Assembly: GCA_022495005.1 (NCBI GenBank)
Contig: JAGYXB010000437.1
Location: 1,054,001-1,118,000 of the forward strand
Length of the DNA: 64,000 nucleotides
From: Rhyacophila brunnea
Taxonomy: Eukaryota; Arthropoda; Insecta; Trichoptera; Rhyacophilidae
Direction of reading: 5' to 3'
The notes beneath the pieces were generated by a model that was given only the letters and a program-made list of their open reading frames with translations, made no database searches and had not been told where the DNA came from. The position numbers and the translations under genes were made by a program. How positions within the stretch are numbered: position 1 is the first letter of the stretch; the number at the start of each line of letters is the position of its first letter. Shown piece by piece: positions 11,041 through 23,186 of this stretch.

Positions 11041-11304
11041 ATTCAGCAATGGATTGGGGCGTCCCTGATGTATCTATAGTCTAAGGGTGTCCTTATAACC
11101 TCCACACAGGAACGAGGTCTCTAGACAACTGTCAAGATTCTTATTTCCGCTTCGCCACTGTCTGTGCTCCAAACATGAGCATAGACAATGGTGTGGTAGT
11201 TGTAGAGTTGGGTAAAACCTCTACAAGAACATGGTCAATAATAATTATAAAAAAAAATACGTATATTTCACACGGTTTTCAAAACATACAATAACCATAA
11301 TCAA

Positions 11305-11490
11305 CTTGGGTGAATCAACTGCATTATGAAGGCCTCTGCTAGCTATCTCCAACTCTCTCGATCCCTAGTTCTTCATTGCCATGTACATCCACAGAACATT
11401 CCAGTGAGTTTAAGGGCATCTTTTTCATTGCCTCTTGGGTACCACTGTACAAAGGTAGAGGTCCAACCGTTGTGTCTTTACTGAACTACG
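11305..11490 (-). mobile_element. LINE family A 3' fragment
   Basis: The minus strand carries decayed codons corresponding to VVPKRQ, NVLWMYMAM and GSRELE, which align in order with VIQWYSRGTKRP, NTWQRKTQDRESW in the 41709-42278 copy. The frame is broken. Confidence 0.6.
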
Positions 11491-11724
11491 TGACGTAATG
11501 ATTGTATTCTCGTGTGCTTCTTTCTCTATTGGTATATTTTGTTGTTTCCCCCCTATTATCACGTTTGGTATACCATAAAACAATTGCTTTATATGAATAA
11601 ATATTTAATAGTATAATAATATTATTTAGATTATTAATAAATTTAAATATTTACAATAAAATATATTTCTACAACTTAATTGACATTCGAGCAAATAATG
11701 GACCAGTATCATTTCTTACAGAAA

Positions 11725-12110
11725 ATAATTACAAGATAAAAGGAACTTTTTATAAATACAACATATTTTTTATATGTCATATTGATTTTCATAGTAACGC
11801 ACGTATATATTATTAATATTATTCATTTAGTTGCTAGGATCCACTTAGCAACCAATAATAGTTTTACTTTTTACGGATTTCTTCCAAAAGAACTTTTCAT
11901 ACAAAACAGAATTAACTGAAAATGAAATCAATTCTACATAAAGATGGCTAACAGTATTTAAAAAATGCATTGGCATCGTGTTCTGATATATTCTTAAAGT
12001 TTCTAATGTCTAGCTAGTCGGAAAGTTATTTAGAAATCGATTGCAAGATTTGTACTGGATAAACAAACACCGCACAAATAAGAATACGAGCTAAGAAAAA
12101 CGTGATAAAA
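11725..12110 (-). repeat. Interspersed repeat H, copy 2
   Basis: Reverse-oriented copy running from AATAATTACAAGATAAAA to GAATACGAGCTAAGAAAAAC, matching copy 1 throughout. Confidence 0.7.
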
Positions 12111-12569
12111 AATATGTATATCTTCGAGAATAGAGTTTTGTTAAAAAAGTTAGTTGTAAAAAAAATATAAATCACTGAAATCAACCGGTTCAATATTATT
12201 ATACTTAATAAAAAGTGGAATCAATACGATAAAATTATGGTTTAATTAAAATTAATAATTCAATACATTTCCACCGTGACTTGACAGTTAAAACAATAAA
12301 TCAAAAAACACTAATACATTGGGTGGATACGCTAATCTAGTAAAGTGTTCTCATTTGAGTGGAAAACATGGTAATGTTTTTTTTATGTAAAAACTATCTA
12401 TGTCACAAAGGTCGACAGATTGACGTTTTAATCCCTCGTCAAAGCCTTGCCGTGACAATTTTGGTTCTTGTAAAGGGATATTTTGTCAATATTTTTTTAG
12501 TGAAAAACTGGTATAAGCTGTCGTCATGTTTTCATTTATTATTTATTTAGATAAATTAATGCTCGAGAC
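12111..12569. other. AT-rich spacer
   Basis: A short 63-codon frame at 12359-12550 shows no recognisable domain. No matched repeat. Confidence 0.3.
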
Positions 12570-13381
12570 CAGGGGTCGGCAAACTCTTGGACCAAAAGAG
12601 CTAAATATGAGTACCACAACGGTTAATTTTTTTTCGAGAGTCATACATATATATTTTTATAAATATGATTTATTTCAGTGAATATTATTGTTTATTTATC
12701 AAGTGAAGAAGATTTTGCGAATAAAACTAACGCAAATATAATTTTTTTTTATTGTTGAAATTATAAATATAATTTTTACAGAAAATGAGTTACATACAAT
12801 TTTCACGCATTCCTTAAAACTAATGTGAACAATGATCTTCCTAGTATTTCTTTGGAGAGTGTTTGTATGTTTGGTATGTAACTTGTAGTTTTCAATTTTA
12901 GGCACGATTCCATATTGGTTATTTGGCTTCTCTAAATGCTATTTATATTGTTCAAATTTGAAAATGATTGTTCGCATACATATTATGTTGACTCGAATAT
13001 GATTTCTGAAAGCTATACCATGTATTAAAAATCGTAGTATCTACCTTATTATGTAGATCTTTTAGAGCGCCCCGCTGTGTTGTGAAATTAAATTGCATTT
13101 TTCTCTCTCCAAATCCTCAATTTTGGTGGCAAGACACACAAATTTGGAGCTACATAACTCTTTGCTTGTTAAATTCACAAAAAAAAACTATTTAAAAAGT
13201 GCTCGTGTCAGTATGAAATGGAGAAAAATTTAATTTGTCGACTTTTGCAATGGACGGATTTAAAACGACAACAATTATACCCTTTTTGTAAAAAAATGTG
13301 AATTGGGAATTTGGAAAAGAGCCGCACGCCAATACCCAAAGAGCCGCATGTGACTCACGAGCCGCTGTTTGCCGACCTCTG
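12570..13381. mobile_element. Non-autonomous hAT-like transposon
   Basis: The termini CAGGGGTCGGCAAACTCTTG (12570) and the complement of GTTTGCCGACCTCTG (ending 13381) form the classic hAT CAGNGGTCGGCAAAC inverted repeat, with subterminal GAGCCGCATGTG. The flanking 8-mers CTCGAGAC (12562-12569) and TTCTATAC (13382-13389) agree at 5 of 8 positions, as expected of an old duplication. No transposase frame inside. Confidence 0.82.
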
Positions 13382-14759
13382 TTCTATACTTTAGAGCAGT
13401 GTTATTCGATAAAAAATGTATACCTATCTCTTTAATGTTGTTAACTGTCGAATTTTAGTATAAATAAGTTGTATTATTTAAAATATTATATTATATGTAA
13501 ATAGTGGATTTACATATAAATGCTAAAATAATGGTGGCAATATCTTAATGTATCATTTATATTTTTCTGATCATACATACGAATGTAACTCAACAAAGAC
13601 GACAAAGATGATATCTAAAAACTTAATCTCATAATATTACTCTAATTAATATTAGTCCGCTGTATAAAAAAAACATTCCGAAGAAATTGCTATGATAACC
13701 TTTCAAGGTTTTACTTTTTCTTATTTTCTGAAATGCAAGATAAATCCAATTGATTTATTTTAGAATAGTTAAGAATTTTGCATTAAATTGTTCTCCACAT
13801 TGTCATCAATAAATAATCTAATTAACTATTTTTTTAAATTCAAACGAGTAATTCACAAGATTTTATAATGTAACATTCTTGTTATTGAACACACATATTT
13901 TGAATTATATAACCAATAGAAAAAACCTGTTTTTTAAAAGGTGTCGTCAGGGAACTCAGAAATAATGGGAACTGAAATACCCAACTGGTAAGGCTACGCA
14001 GGCAACCGATCTCGGGTAAGGATAACATTAAACGCGTGTTAATAAAACGTTATTCTAAACTTGTGCGTTGCCCTGACAACTACTGTCGGTTTTATGTTCA
14101 TTTAAAATTGAAAATAGCAATCTGCTCAGTAAAAAGTTGTGGTAATGATACAAATATGAAAAATAAAACAAATAGTGCAACTACATTTTACAAGTAAGCA
14201 TATTTTTATTGTTATTTTGAATATTTATGTCAATATCGTAACATGCATTAAAATTTATTTTCTGCATGGCATTTGACGTTCACGCACAAACAATGTTAAA
14301 CGTTATTGACGAGTGCGACGCACACCACTGTAATGCATATAATGCGTGTATTTTGTTTGAATAACAGGGCCGCATTTCAGACAGGGAATATTAGACAATA
14401 TTTATAATAATCAATTAGGGATAACTGTTTTCGTTTATCATAATGATTTATTGTTGCATATGCAATATGCATAGGTAAATGTGCATTTATTTACTGTCAA
14501 TATTCATTTTAATTATAAAATAAAAAAAATAAAATCAAGTCATTAAATGTTTCAGTTATTATTTATTGCTCACCGTTAATGTAGTGTATTTAGATACCGT
14601 TTTGTCATCAAGTAAGCAATTATTTAAAATTTCTTTTTGTACCTACCCATATTTATTCGGAAGGGAAGTGATGATGCCATTTTTAGAGAGATCTTCCATT
14701 ATACATGCGACAGAATAGTCAAAAAACTTGATATTTGATTTATATGTTATATGATGATG
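13382..14759. other. AT-rich stretch with a SINE family 2 tail
   Basis: 13815-13905 carries the ATTCACAAGATT tail of SINE family 2 in reverse. Otherwise no gene and no recognised repeat. Confidence 0.35.
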
Positions 14760-15430
14760 AGTGGGTGTCGTATATAGTCGTACAGTCATAAATGAAAACT
14801 GAGCGCAACATGCTACTTTCTTATGTACATTATAGCAAGGCCGTGCGAGTACAGTGACGTCACTCGGCAAACCATAATGAATGACGAAGTGCGACATTTC
14901 TGGATTATACCTGCGCTGCATGTCGGGTGAAAATAGTTGCATGTGCCTTTAGATGTTTTTTCAAACTAAAATGTTTTATTCCAGCAGTGTGCGAAGGTAT
15001 AAGCTGGCTCTCGTATCTAAATTAGCCTCGTCTGCCGCACAGAAATAAATCAAACCTTCCAAGAATGGCGATCCGGTGTTGCATATGAAAACCTCGCTAC
15101 CTAGCGACAGTCGCACGTAACCTTCGAAACGTGTATAGATATTTTTTGGATGCGGCGATCGGCGAGCCGGTATAGGAATGACAAATTAATAGGTGTTTGT
15201 ATGCGATCTGGCGTCTTTGACTCAGAGCCCGAGAACCACGCAACTTGTCGATTGCAACAGCAAATGTTTTTTTTTCAAACTAAACAGTCGCATTCGCGCG
15301 GAGCTTCGGCAATGTGTGCATTGTGAATAACGATGACGTCACATCGACGTATTCGACACGTTGCAGACGAGACGAGTTTAGATGTGAGCGCTGGTTAACA
15401 AATTGACTCGACATCATCTTCGTAACGACT
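14760..15430. other. GC-richer patch with two CRE-type palindromes
   Basis: More CpG and GC than its surroundings. It contains TGACGTCA at 14855-14862 and 15334-15341. A 99-codon minus frame overlaps 14643-14942 but shows no recognised domain. It may be regulatory DNA or an unrecognised element. Confidence 0.35.
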
Positions 15431-15507
15431 ATCGATTCAGCCTAAATTAATATATTATTTCTTTCAATTTCTTTTGCAATACATTTTAAATTCAACACAA
15501 AATTGAA

Positions 15508-15996
15508 CAATAATAATTACAAGATAAAAAGAACTTTTTATATACCACGTTTATAATTTTTTTTCTGTTGAATCATATAAACTTGATAATTCTATGTATT
15601 AATAAAAACTTTTTATTGTACTTGATAGAAATACTGAATAAATATTATAGAATACAGAAATTTCATTTTGACATTTCATAGTAAAGCACGTATAAATTAA
15701 TAATTTAGTTGCTAGGAACCCCTTAAGAACCAATAATAGAGAGTAGTAAATATTACTTTTAACGATTTTTTTCCGAAACATGCAATACAGAATTAACTGA
15801 AAATGAATTCAATTCTGCTTAAAGATGGCCAAAAGTATTAAAAGAATGCACTGTCGTCGTTGTTCTGATAATATATTCTAAAAGTTTCAAATGTCTAGTT
15901 AGTCGAGAAGTTAGTAAAAAATCGATTGCAAGATTGGTACTGGATAAAAAACCACCCGACAAACAAGAATACGAGCTAATAAAAACGTGGTAAAAA
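15508..15996 (-). repeat. Interspersed repeat H, copy 3
   Basis: Reverse copy from AATAATTACAAGATAAAAAG to GAATACGAGCTAATAAAAAC. Confidence 0.7.
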
Positions 15997-16410
15997 TTGC
16001 CAAGCGAGACGCAGCGTTAAGTAGTATTGAATAAAAAATAAATCAAAATTTGAGTTTTATGCTTTTTTACGTGAAATGTATATTAGGTATGTGTACATAA
16101 CAATAAAGCTGGAATTTAATGTTGTGCAACATTCTAACGTATTCGATTTCCACTTGTTATCCATGTATTTGTACGCGATTCAGCTGCGGCAAAATGGCAC
16201 CCCGGTGTGCAATTTCCCAGACCATAAATCGACAGTACCATCGATTTTTTACACTAATCGATTGCGCAGCATTGAGTTTTAGATGACGTCATCAGGGTTG
16301 CGAAAACAAAATCGCAATTATTGTAATATATCTATTGTATATCTATTTTTATTTGTTTTTAAATGGCATATCCCATAAGGCAATATATCAAATTAATTAT
16401 TATATAAACA

Positions 16411-17045
16411 AAATGCAAGGTTCAAGGAAATGGTAAATTTTGCATTGAATAAGTCTTGTACTATTCCATTTGAGTCGTTTTTTGTGAACCGGGTTTTTCC
16501 TATCTGCATCTTCAGACACTATGTACTCGTACAATCACCAAAACGCAAATTCACACTGACAGAGTCAAAATGCAAGGTTTAAAGAAATGGTAAATTAAAA
16601 TTGAATAAGTCAAATATAATAAAAATATAAAATTCTAATAGATTTTAGTTTTATACTATTCCATTTGAGTCGTATTTTGTGACCCGGGTATTGCTTTTCT
16701 GCATCTTCAGGCACTATGTACAATCAACAAAACGCAAATACACACTGACAGAGTCAAAATGCAAGGTTTAAAGAAACGGTAAATTAAAATTGAATATAAG
16801 TTAAATATAATAAAAATATTAAATTCTAATGGATTTTAGTTTTATACTATTCCATTTGAGTCGTATTTTGTGATCCGGGTATTGCCTTTCTGCATCTTCA
16901 GGCACTATGTACAATCAACAAAACGCAAATACACACTGACAGAGTCAAAATGCAAGGTTTAAAGAAATCGTAAATTAAAATTGAATAAGTTAAATAGAAT
17001 AAATATTAAATCCATTAGAATTTAAATTCAAATCCCAACAAGTGC
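16411..17045 (-). repeat. Tandem array of a roughly 190-bp unit
   Basis: Units start at 16411 (about 156 bp), 16567 (189 bp), 16756 (191 bp) and 16947 (partial), each opening AAAATGCAAGGTT and containing CTGCATCTTCAGGCACTATG. Dispersed single copies occur at 30064-30215 and 44190-44650. On the minus strand each unit carries CTGAAGATGC...AAGG...ACCCGG, a hammerhead-ribozyme-like layout, with the GAAA box mutated in all tandem units. The array end shares ATTAGAATTTAAATTCAAAT with the dispersed copies. Confidence 0.8.
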
Positions 17046-18573
17046 CTTGGGTCTGTATTAATATTATAGAATAAAAAAAATACAATACATCTTGATTTCT
17101 TAACATTAAAAGTTTATTATTTGGATGCTAAAATGGAGGTATTGAACATGTCAATAGATACATTTTTGGAAAAAGATTGAAGTCTTGATTTTGAAAAATG
17201 TATTCTCAAGTTTGAATTTAAAAAATTGACATGAAATGACACAGTATTTTTGGGAAAACGGCCAGAACATTACAGTTTGACTGTTGAAGATTTAATCATT
17301 AAATGGTGCCTTGTGCAAAAATTCAGTTACTAACCAGTTTGCGACTTTAATCGCCAACATGTCACAGCACTTTTAAGTATTTCCGCATCCGGAAAGCCTA
17401 ATTGTATATATGTAAATTTAAACTATATCAAAAAATGAGATTTTTTATAAAAAAAAAAATATGGACACTAGTTTATAGGAATGACAAAAATTGCCATATG
17501 GTCAAGCAGTATCACTTTTATTACACGTTGTTTGCTCTCCAAATTGCGAAACGATTTTTTTCATAATTAAATTTAATTTTCGGGTACAATTTAAATTGTG
17601 ATATGGTTGCCCTGAAACACAAAGCCGTTACATATAACGTTCGCTATAATAGCGTTAAACGTGTGGTCATAAAGAATCAACATTTATGTTAGTTCGTTAA
17701 CACAAAAATCACCGTGACAACCTTTGCAATTGTGTATTTACACATTACACGAACGAAATTCTAAATTTGAAATTTTTTATTATTGCACAGATAGAATATG
17801 AACAAGATATTTTTTTTTAAATTGATAATGTTGGCATGAAAAGAATTAATTTTAAATAATAAACGATACTGTTAAGCTAAAAAAAAATAGTTGTTTATGG
17901 TTGCAACGAGCCCGAGATGTCAAGGAAAGGACAACTCAAAATAATAATATATTACGATATATTCTATCTTTTTGTATTAAATAGCTTCTATTCATTTCAT
18001 TTCTACAAGATAAATCCAATATTTCCTTTAAAAAGTAAGAAGACTGCTTCATAATATTATTTATTATATCTTTATTTGATGTCGCTTGACAGTTGAAAAC
18101 GTTTTGATCGCTCGAAATAAAATGTTATTACTTATCTGTCTTGATGGTCTGTCATATTGTCAGCATTGCTGAAATACAATATGACTGATTTCAGGTAATG
18201 ATAAAAACTACTTCAATCCTTTTGGCAGGTTTTATATTTATAAAGAATGCCTTTATTTAATTTAATATTTCAATGGTAATAATTATAAATAATAAAATAA
18301 TTCTTGTTATTCAATGATTTATTTATACAGCTAAAAACAAACTTTAGTGTCGCCATTTCTCGTGATAATATAAATATAATATAATATATAAAAATGATAA
18401 CTTAGGTATTAGATATTATTATCTGACAAATTTACATAACAAATATTTTATAAAACTGAAGGATACGTCATTTTTCCTTTCTACAGTTACTAATACATTT
18501 ATAATTAAAATTATTTTTCCATTACAAAATAGAGGAAGAAACCTAAAATATAGCCAATAACATTCCCATAGCT
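17046..18573. other. AT-rich stretch, no gene recognised
   Basis: Nothing beyond short frames and A/T runs. No matched repeat found. Confidence 0.3.
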
Positions 18574-19301
18574 CAGCGATTTCCAAATGCACGGCACGGA
18601 CTGTTTCTAAAGGAGGCGCGAAAAGTTTAATACAATAATGTAGCCACAGGTTTGCAGTTTGCAAATGCATAATTTATAAAATGGCAGCTTGTATAAAACT
18701 ACATAAAAAAACAGTCCTATAAAAGTTAAGTTGTTTGCAAACCTGTATGAAGATAATATTGAGACTAATTTTATTATAGCTCTTTTCTATACTATTGTGC
18801 ATGGCCCCCACAAGAGGGGGGCTGACAGGGCTCCACTCTGGGGGCCCGGTTTTAAGTGAGATAAACATAGACCACGAATTCGTTCTATTAGTAAAAAAGA
18901 GGTTACAGATTATCAACAAGTTATAATATAACTATGTGTCTGTGTGATATAATTTGATGTGATTGTGTAGTGTGTGTGATTGATGATAATTCATATGTAG
19001 AATTTTATTTTATAATAATTTGTAGTGTATTTATTTCCTGACTAAAAAAATGGATATATGGAAACAAAAACCTTTGTTCAATTTTGATTGAATCGAGCTG
19101 AAGAATAATAATATAATAGTTTTCTAAAACTAAAACGGAATTTTCTGCATTAGATGCAATGAACTCCATATTTCTAGCCCGTTTAGTAGAAAAAAGCACT
19201 TTGTGTAAAAATGTGTTTAATTACATAAAGGGGGGAGGGAGGCCCCAAGATTAGATTGTTTTAAAAGGGAGGCGTAGTAACGTAAAGTTTGGAAACCACT
19301 G
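18574..19301. mobile_element. Non-autonomous hAT-like transposon with remnant of another element
   Basis: The left end CAGCGATTTCCAAATG and the complement of the right end (CAGTGGTTTCCAAACTTTAC) form a typical hAT terminal pair. The flanks CCATAGCT (18566-18573) and CCATAGTG (19302-19309) agree at 6 of 8 positions, an aged 8-bp duplication. 18790-18880 resembles, in reverse, part of the hAT element at 48230-48944 (GGCCCC...CCCTGTCAGCCC). No transposase. Confidence 0.78.
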
Positions 19302-19309
19302 CCATAGTG

Positions 19310-20701
19310 TGTTTATATCATTTTACAAAGTGACATTATAATTTAGTAAAATATTATTTTAACAAACTACCCCATAAAAATACTAAAACAATATTATTTT
19401 TTAAATAATATTCAGCTTCGAAAGCATAGCGTGGCATTAAATATAATAATACTAAGACTATTGTAAATTTATTAAAGCAGAATTTTGGTCACAAAATTAC
19501 TTAAATGTTTCCAAAACTCATCCCTATTCATACATTTTTTTAAACTCGAAGACGGCATAATATAATTTTTATTCAAGTCATGTTTTATTAAGAAAAGTTT
19601 TTTTTGTTGCCTTTTGTTATAAATTGTTAAAATTGAAATCGACAAAAAAACATTTACAAAAAGAATCAAAGGTCAAATTCAGTCACTTAAAACTTTTTAA
19701 ATTAACCATAAGGAATTATTCCTCTTTAGTTTAATTTCGAAAAGTATCTGAATGTTTTAAAAGTCTACAAGTTAAAAATAAATTGTTAAGAATACTCTGT
19801 AAGTATAAAATAATAAAAAATAATAAGAAAAGTCTAGGCATTAAGGATCCCGATACCGTATAACAGTTGATAATATTGCACCCGGGGAATAATACTATGC
19901 AAATTGTCATTTTTTATTTAAGTATCCAGAAATGTTCCAAGATATCATTTCTATCCGCAAAAATAACGGCATAATTCTTAAAAATATAATGGTGGCCTTA
20001 AACGCATTTTTATGATTTATCATATTATTATAACATTTTAATTGAAATTCAAGAAGAAATAGTGGCCCAATGATCATAGTGCCATTGTTATTGCAGATAT
20101 CATTAAAAATAAGATGACTAAATTGTACCAACTTCACGCTATTATAAAGTAAATTAAAAAAAAAACTGATTTAACAAACCAAAATAAAATATTCAAACTG
20201 CTCTCCTGCAAAAACATAATTTCAAGTTGTGCCACTATTATTTCCCGGGTGCGATATAAAAATTGGGGTAAACTATAGGAAAGTTGTATAGGTCATTATT
20301 ATATTGTCTTGTATTTTTATATTGCATAGTCATATACAATATATCATCATATTGTAATTATCACCGTTTGAAATTGATATTAAAACCGTATTTCGATACA
20401 ATACGTTTGGAGCAGCTTTAAACGATAAAAATATGAAAATATATCCAAAAACATCACTAATTTCAGACAATAATTATTATATTGTGAGGTTACTGCCAAA
20501 AGTTGATAAGTCTCCAAATTATATTACGGAGTAATAGCAATTTTACAGTTTGATTTTCCTTAAAAATCAGGCAGAATGCTAGTTATTTCTTTGTATATAA
20601 AGTACATGTTCTATATATCGTATGACCTTAATGTTTTTTCTAGCATACATATTTTTATATAGACACATACTGCATTGTTAACTAAATATATTTTTAAATC
20701 T
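19310..20701. other. AT-rich stretch, no gene recognised
   Basis: Several short minus frames of low-complexity composition. No domain or repeat was recognised. Confidence 0.3.
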
Positions 20702-21193
20702 GTTGATTTAAACCGGTTAACCACTTAGGTATTTGTATAAAATCGCTATCCAAATAGAACTTTTCCCTCGGTTAATTGGATGCCCGAGTGAACGTCGCGT
20801 CTATATAATCCATCCTGAACCTATCGTCAACCTCTTATCATCCATCAAAGTGTATCGTACGTTTACAAGTGCATGAGTGCGTGAACACCGAACCAGTTCC
20901 AGTGCACGCCAGCCCTCTCAACATCAAAGGTCAGTGTCTGGCATTCAGTAGAAACCCTCTCCCTCAGATCCGAAGTCCACCAGCATCCTTCAAAATTACA
21001 TTCCACAAAATTTCAACTAATACTGACTAAATTTTAATACTATTTCAACGTTATTACTTATTACTATTCAAAATATTTAAACATACAATATATATTTTTA
21101 AATTTTACCGTTAAACCCGGTTAATCGGTTAGGTATTCGTATAAAACCGCGAACTAGGTAGAATTTCCCTCCCCCCCCCGGTTAATTGGATGC
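20702..21193 (+). repeat. Pair of direct repeats enclosing promoter-like sequence
   Basis: About 75 bp at 20711-20785 (GGTTAACCACTTAGGTATTTG ... CGGTTAATTGGATGCC) recurs at 21115-21193 with substitutions. Between them is TATATAATCC at about 20802, a GC-richer tract, and AAAGGTCAGT at 20926-20935, which resembles a splice donor. The second repeat is followed by AATAAA at about 21203. This could be a small terminal-repeat retroelement or a gene's first exon. No coding is present. Confidence 0.4.
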
Positions 21194-21473
21194 CTATGCT
21201 TTAATAAACTATGCGGTTCAATAATAATAATAATAATCGAAAAAGAATACAATTAAATATATGTTTAGAAAATAATCATATCACAGTTTACAGTTTACCA
21301 ACGATGTGTACTTTTAAATGGTAGAGATCACTTTTAAGCCCAAACAGTTTATATCAGAATTGGCGAACCTTTTTACGTACGCATGCCAAAATTTTCGAAG
21401 TATTATTTTTCAACTGTCTGAAGTGGAAAAAATAGTTTTTAAAAATTCTATCAAAAAAAATGATGATGTTCTA

Positions 21474-21770
21474 GAACATCTTCTTCTTCCACCTTGACGC
21501 GTTCCAACACTGGAGCATAGGGCAAGCACAAGTTGGCGCCACTTCCCTCGGTACATCGCCAACTCTTGCGCCTCCCGCCATGTCAGACCTGCAGCACGTA
21601 GGTCGCTCTTGTAGCACCACTGCAGGGTGAGGGAGGGCCGGCCACGGCGACGGAACTTTTGAGGCTGTGCCACAAGAGTACGAAGTGTCGCACTCTTTGG
21701 CGGCATCCGGAATACGTGTCCCAGCCACGTAAAGCGTCTCTTATAGATATTCGTCACTGTTCTGGCAGAA
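21474..21770 (-). pseudogene. LINE family C reverse-transcriptase C-terminal fragment
   Basis: The minus strand encodes KRRFTWLGHVFRMPP, RTLVAQPQ, RRRGRPSLTLQWCYKSDL and LTWREAQELA. These are the conserved blocks after the reverse-transcriptase domain of many arthropod LINEs. The RT core is absent (5' truncation). Related copies are at 31030-31312 and 43690-44150. Confidence 0.8.
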
Positions 21771-21775
21771 TACAC

Positions 21776-22469
21776 TAATTCGAAAAAATGACATATTGAG
21801 TTAGTACCAAAATGTTCCTTATTTCAAACTTTACCGTCTGGAAACCTTCTTAATAAATAAACAGTCTTTATTTTAAAGTCATCCTTTTTACGATTATTTA
21901 ATAAACTCACATGAAAGACCATTATTTCAAACATTTTAACAACTTCAAAGTCAAATTACTCAAAACTAGTATTCTCCAGTTTGTGTGTTCTGCCAAAACA
22001 GAGACGTTATGTTCTAGCACATAACACACATAATTACATCTTTATCACTTTTTTAATTACGCCATATATTTCGGTCCACCAATTTTAAAACTGTCTAATA
22101 GAATTACTACTACTAGCTTCGCCAAGTTTTTGTTTCGAATTTATCATTTTTTGGGACTAGAAATAAAATTGTTAATGTTTTTATTAGTTGAATTCTTTAC
22201 GCACAAATTGACATCAGAATTGCTCCAATCAGATGAAGCGTTCTCTCGCTACAGATGTCTCAAGCATTGTAAATCAGTCAATTCAATAAGAGTTTCGTAG
22301 TGCGGTATTCCCCCGCCGCCTGATGAGGTTAGTGCGATAATATTATATGTGACGCATAAGTCTGAGGACCAACCTATAAATTATAATATATTTATTTATA
22401 AGTGTAATGTTTATTCTTGAAGAGTATTTGCCTACTATTATATATATTACTACTACTATTATATCATAC
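21776..22469. other. Intergenic stretch, no gene recognised
   Basis: AT-rich, without persuasive coding or a matched repeat. Confidence 0.3.
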
Positions 22470-22642
22470 CGTGGGTCCCAGGTTGGAATTATGAGTCTGG
22501 CAAGTACACTTATTGTTTTTCAATTTGTGTGTGGTCAGGGTATGCACCTAATAGGTTGAGCAAATGGCTGACTAAAAACAAAATCTGGTCATACAAACTT
22601 CTACTTTATGATCCTATTAGGATCGGACATGGTCAGAAAAAA
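22470..22642 (+). mobile_element. tRNA-derived SINE, family 1 (degraded head)
   Basis: GTGGGTCCCAGGTT, CAAGTACAC, CAAATGGCTGAC and the final GATCGGACATGGTC match the other family 1 copies. The B-box is mutated (GGTTGGAATTA). Confidence 0.7.
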
Positions 22643-23184
22643 AATTATACATTCCGATCTGCCATTTATAATTTTATTATTATAAGTTTTTTTTCTTTTC
22701 AAACACGTACGATGCAAAATCATCTTGCGTGCTACTGGCGGCACGCATGCCATAGGTTTGCCACCGTTGCCATAAACCTTATATGTTTATGTAATACCTA
22801 AAGTGTTTTTCCTTTCTATATATTTGATATCCAGCATCCTTTTAAGTAATTCAAAAGTGATTGGCTTAATAGTCGCCTTATCCCAAGCAGCGATACGACA
22901 TCACGTCTATGGCTTGACCTTTCACCAAGGATCACCCGACAAGATGGATGTGCCAATTCAAAATCAAATGGGTGTCTAAAAGAGTAATCGTTCTTACGTC
23001 GCAGGATTATTCCGAGGCGTCTGTATGTAATAAGTAATAAATAATAGTAATCACACTAGTTATATTAATGCTAAACCAACGTTTCTATGAAACTTACTTG
23101 GAGATTAGTTAAGTGTTAGTTAGGATAAAATTAAAGTGCTACGTAGAACTAAGCTCTTAATGCGTGATATAAATAATTTTAATA
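22643..23184. other. Intergenic stretch before mariner 1
   Basis: 22860-23040 is less AT-rich, but no family or gene was recognised. Confidence 0.3.
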
Positions 23185-23186
23185 TA

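Noticed and set aside
14643..14942. 99-codon minus-strand frame
   Set aside because: No domain, no start context or splice evidence, and it overlaps the GC-richer patch where long frames arise more easily.
16411..17045. CRISPR array
   Set aside because: Units are about 190 bp with no short repeat/spacer alternation, and the DNA is eukaryotic.
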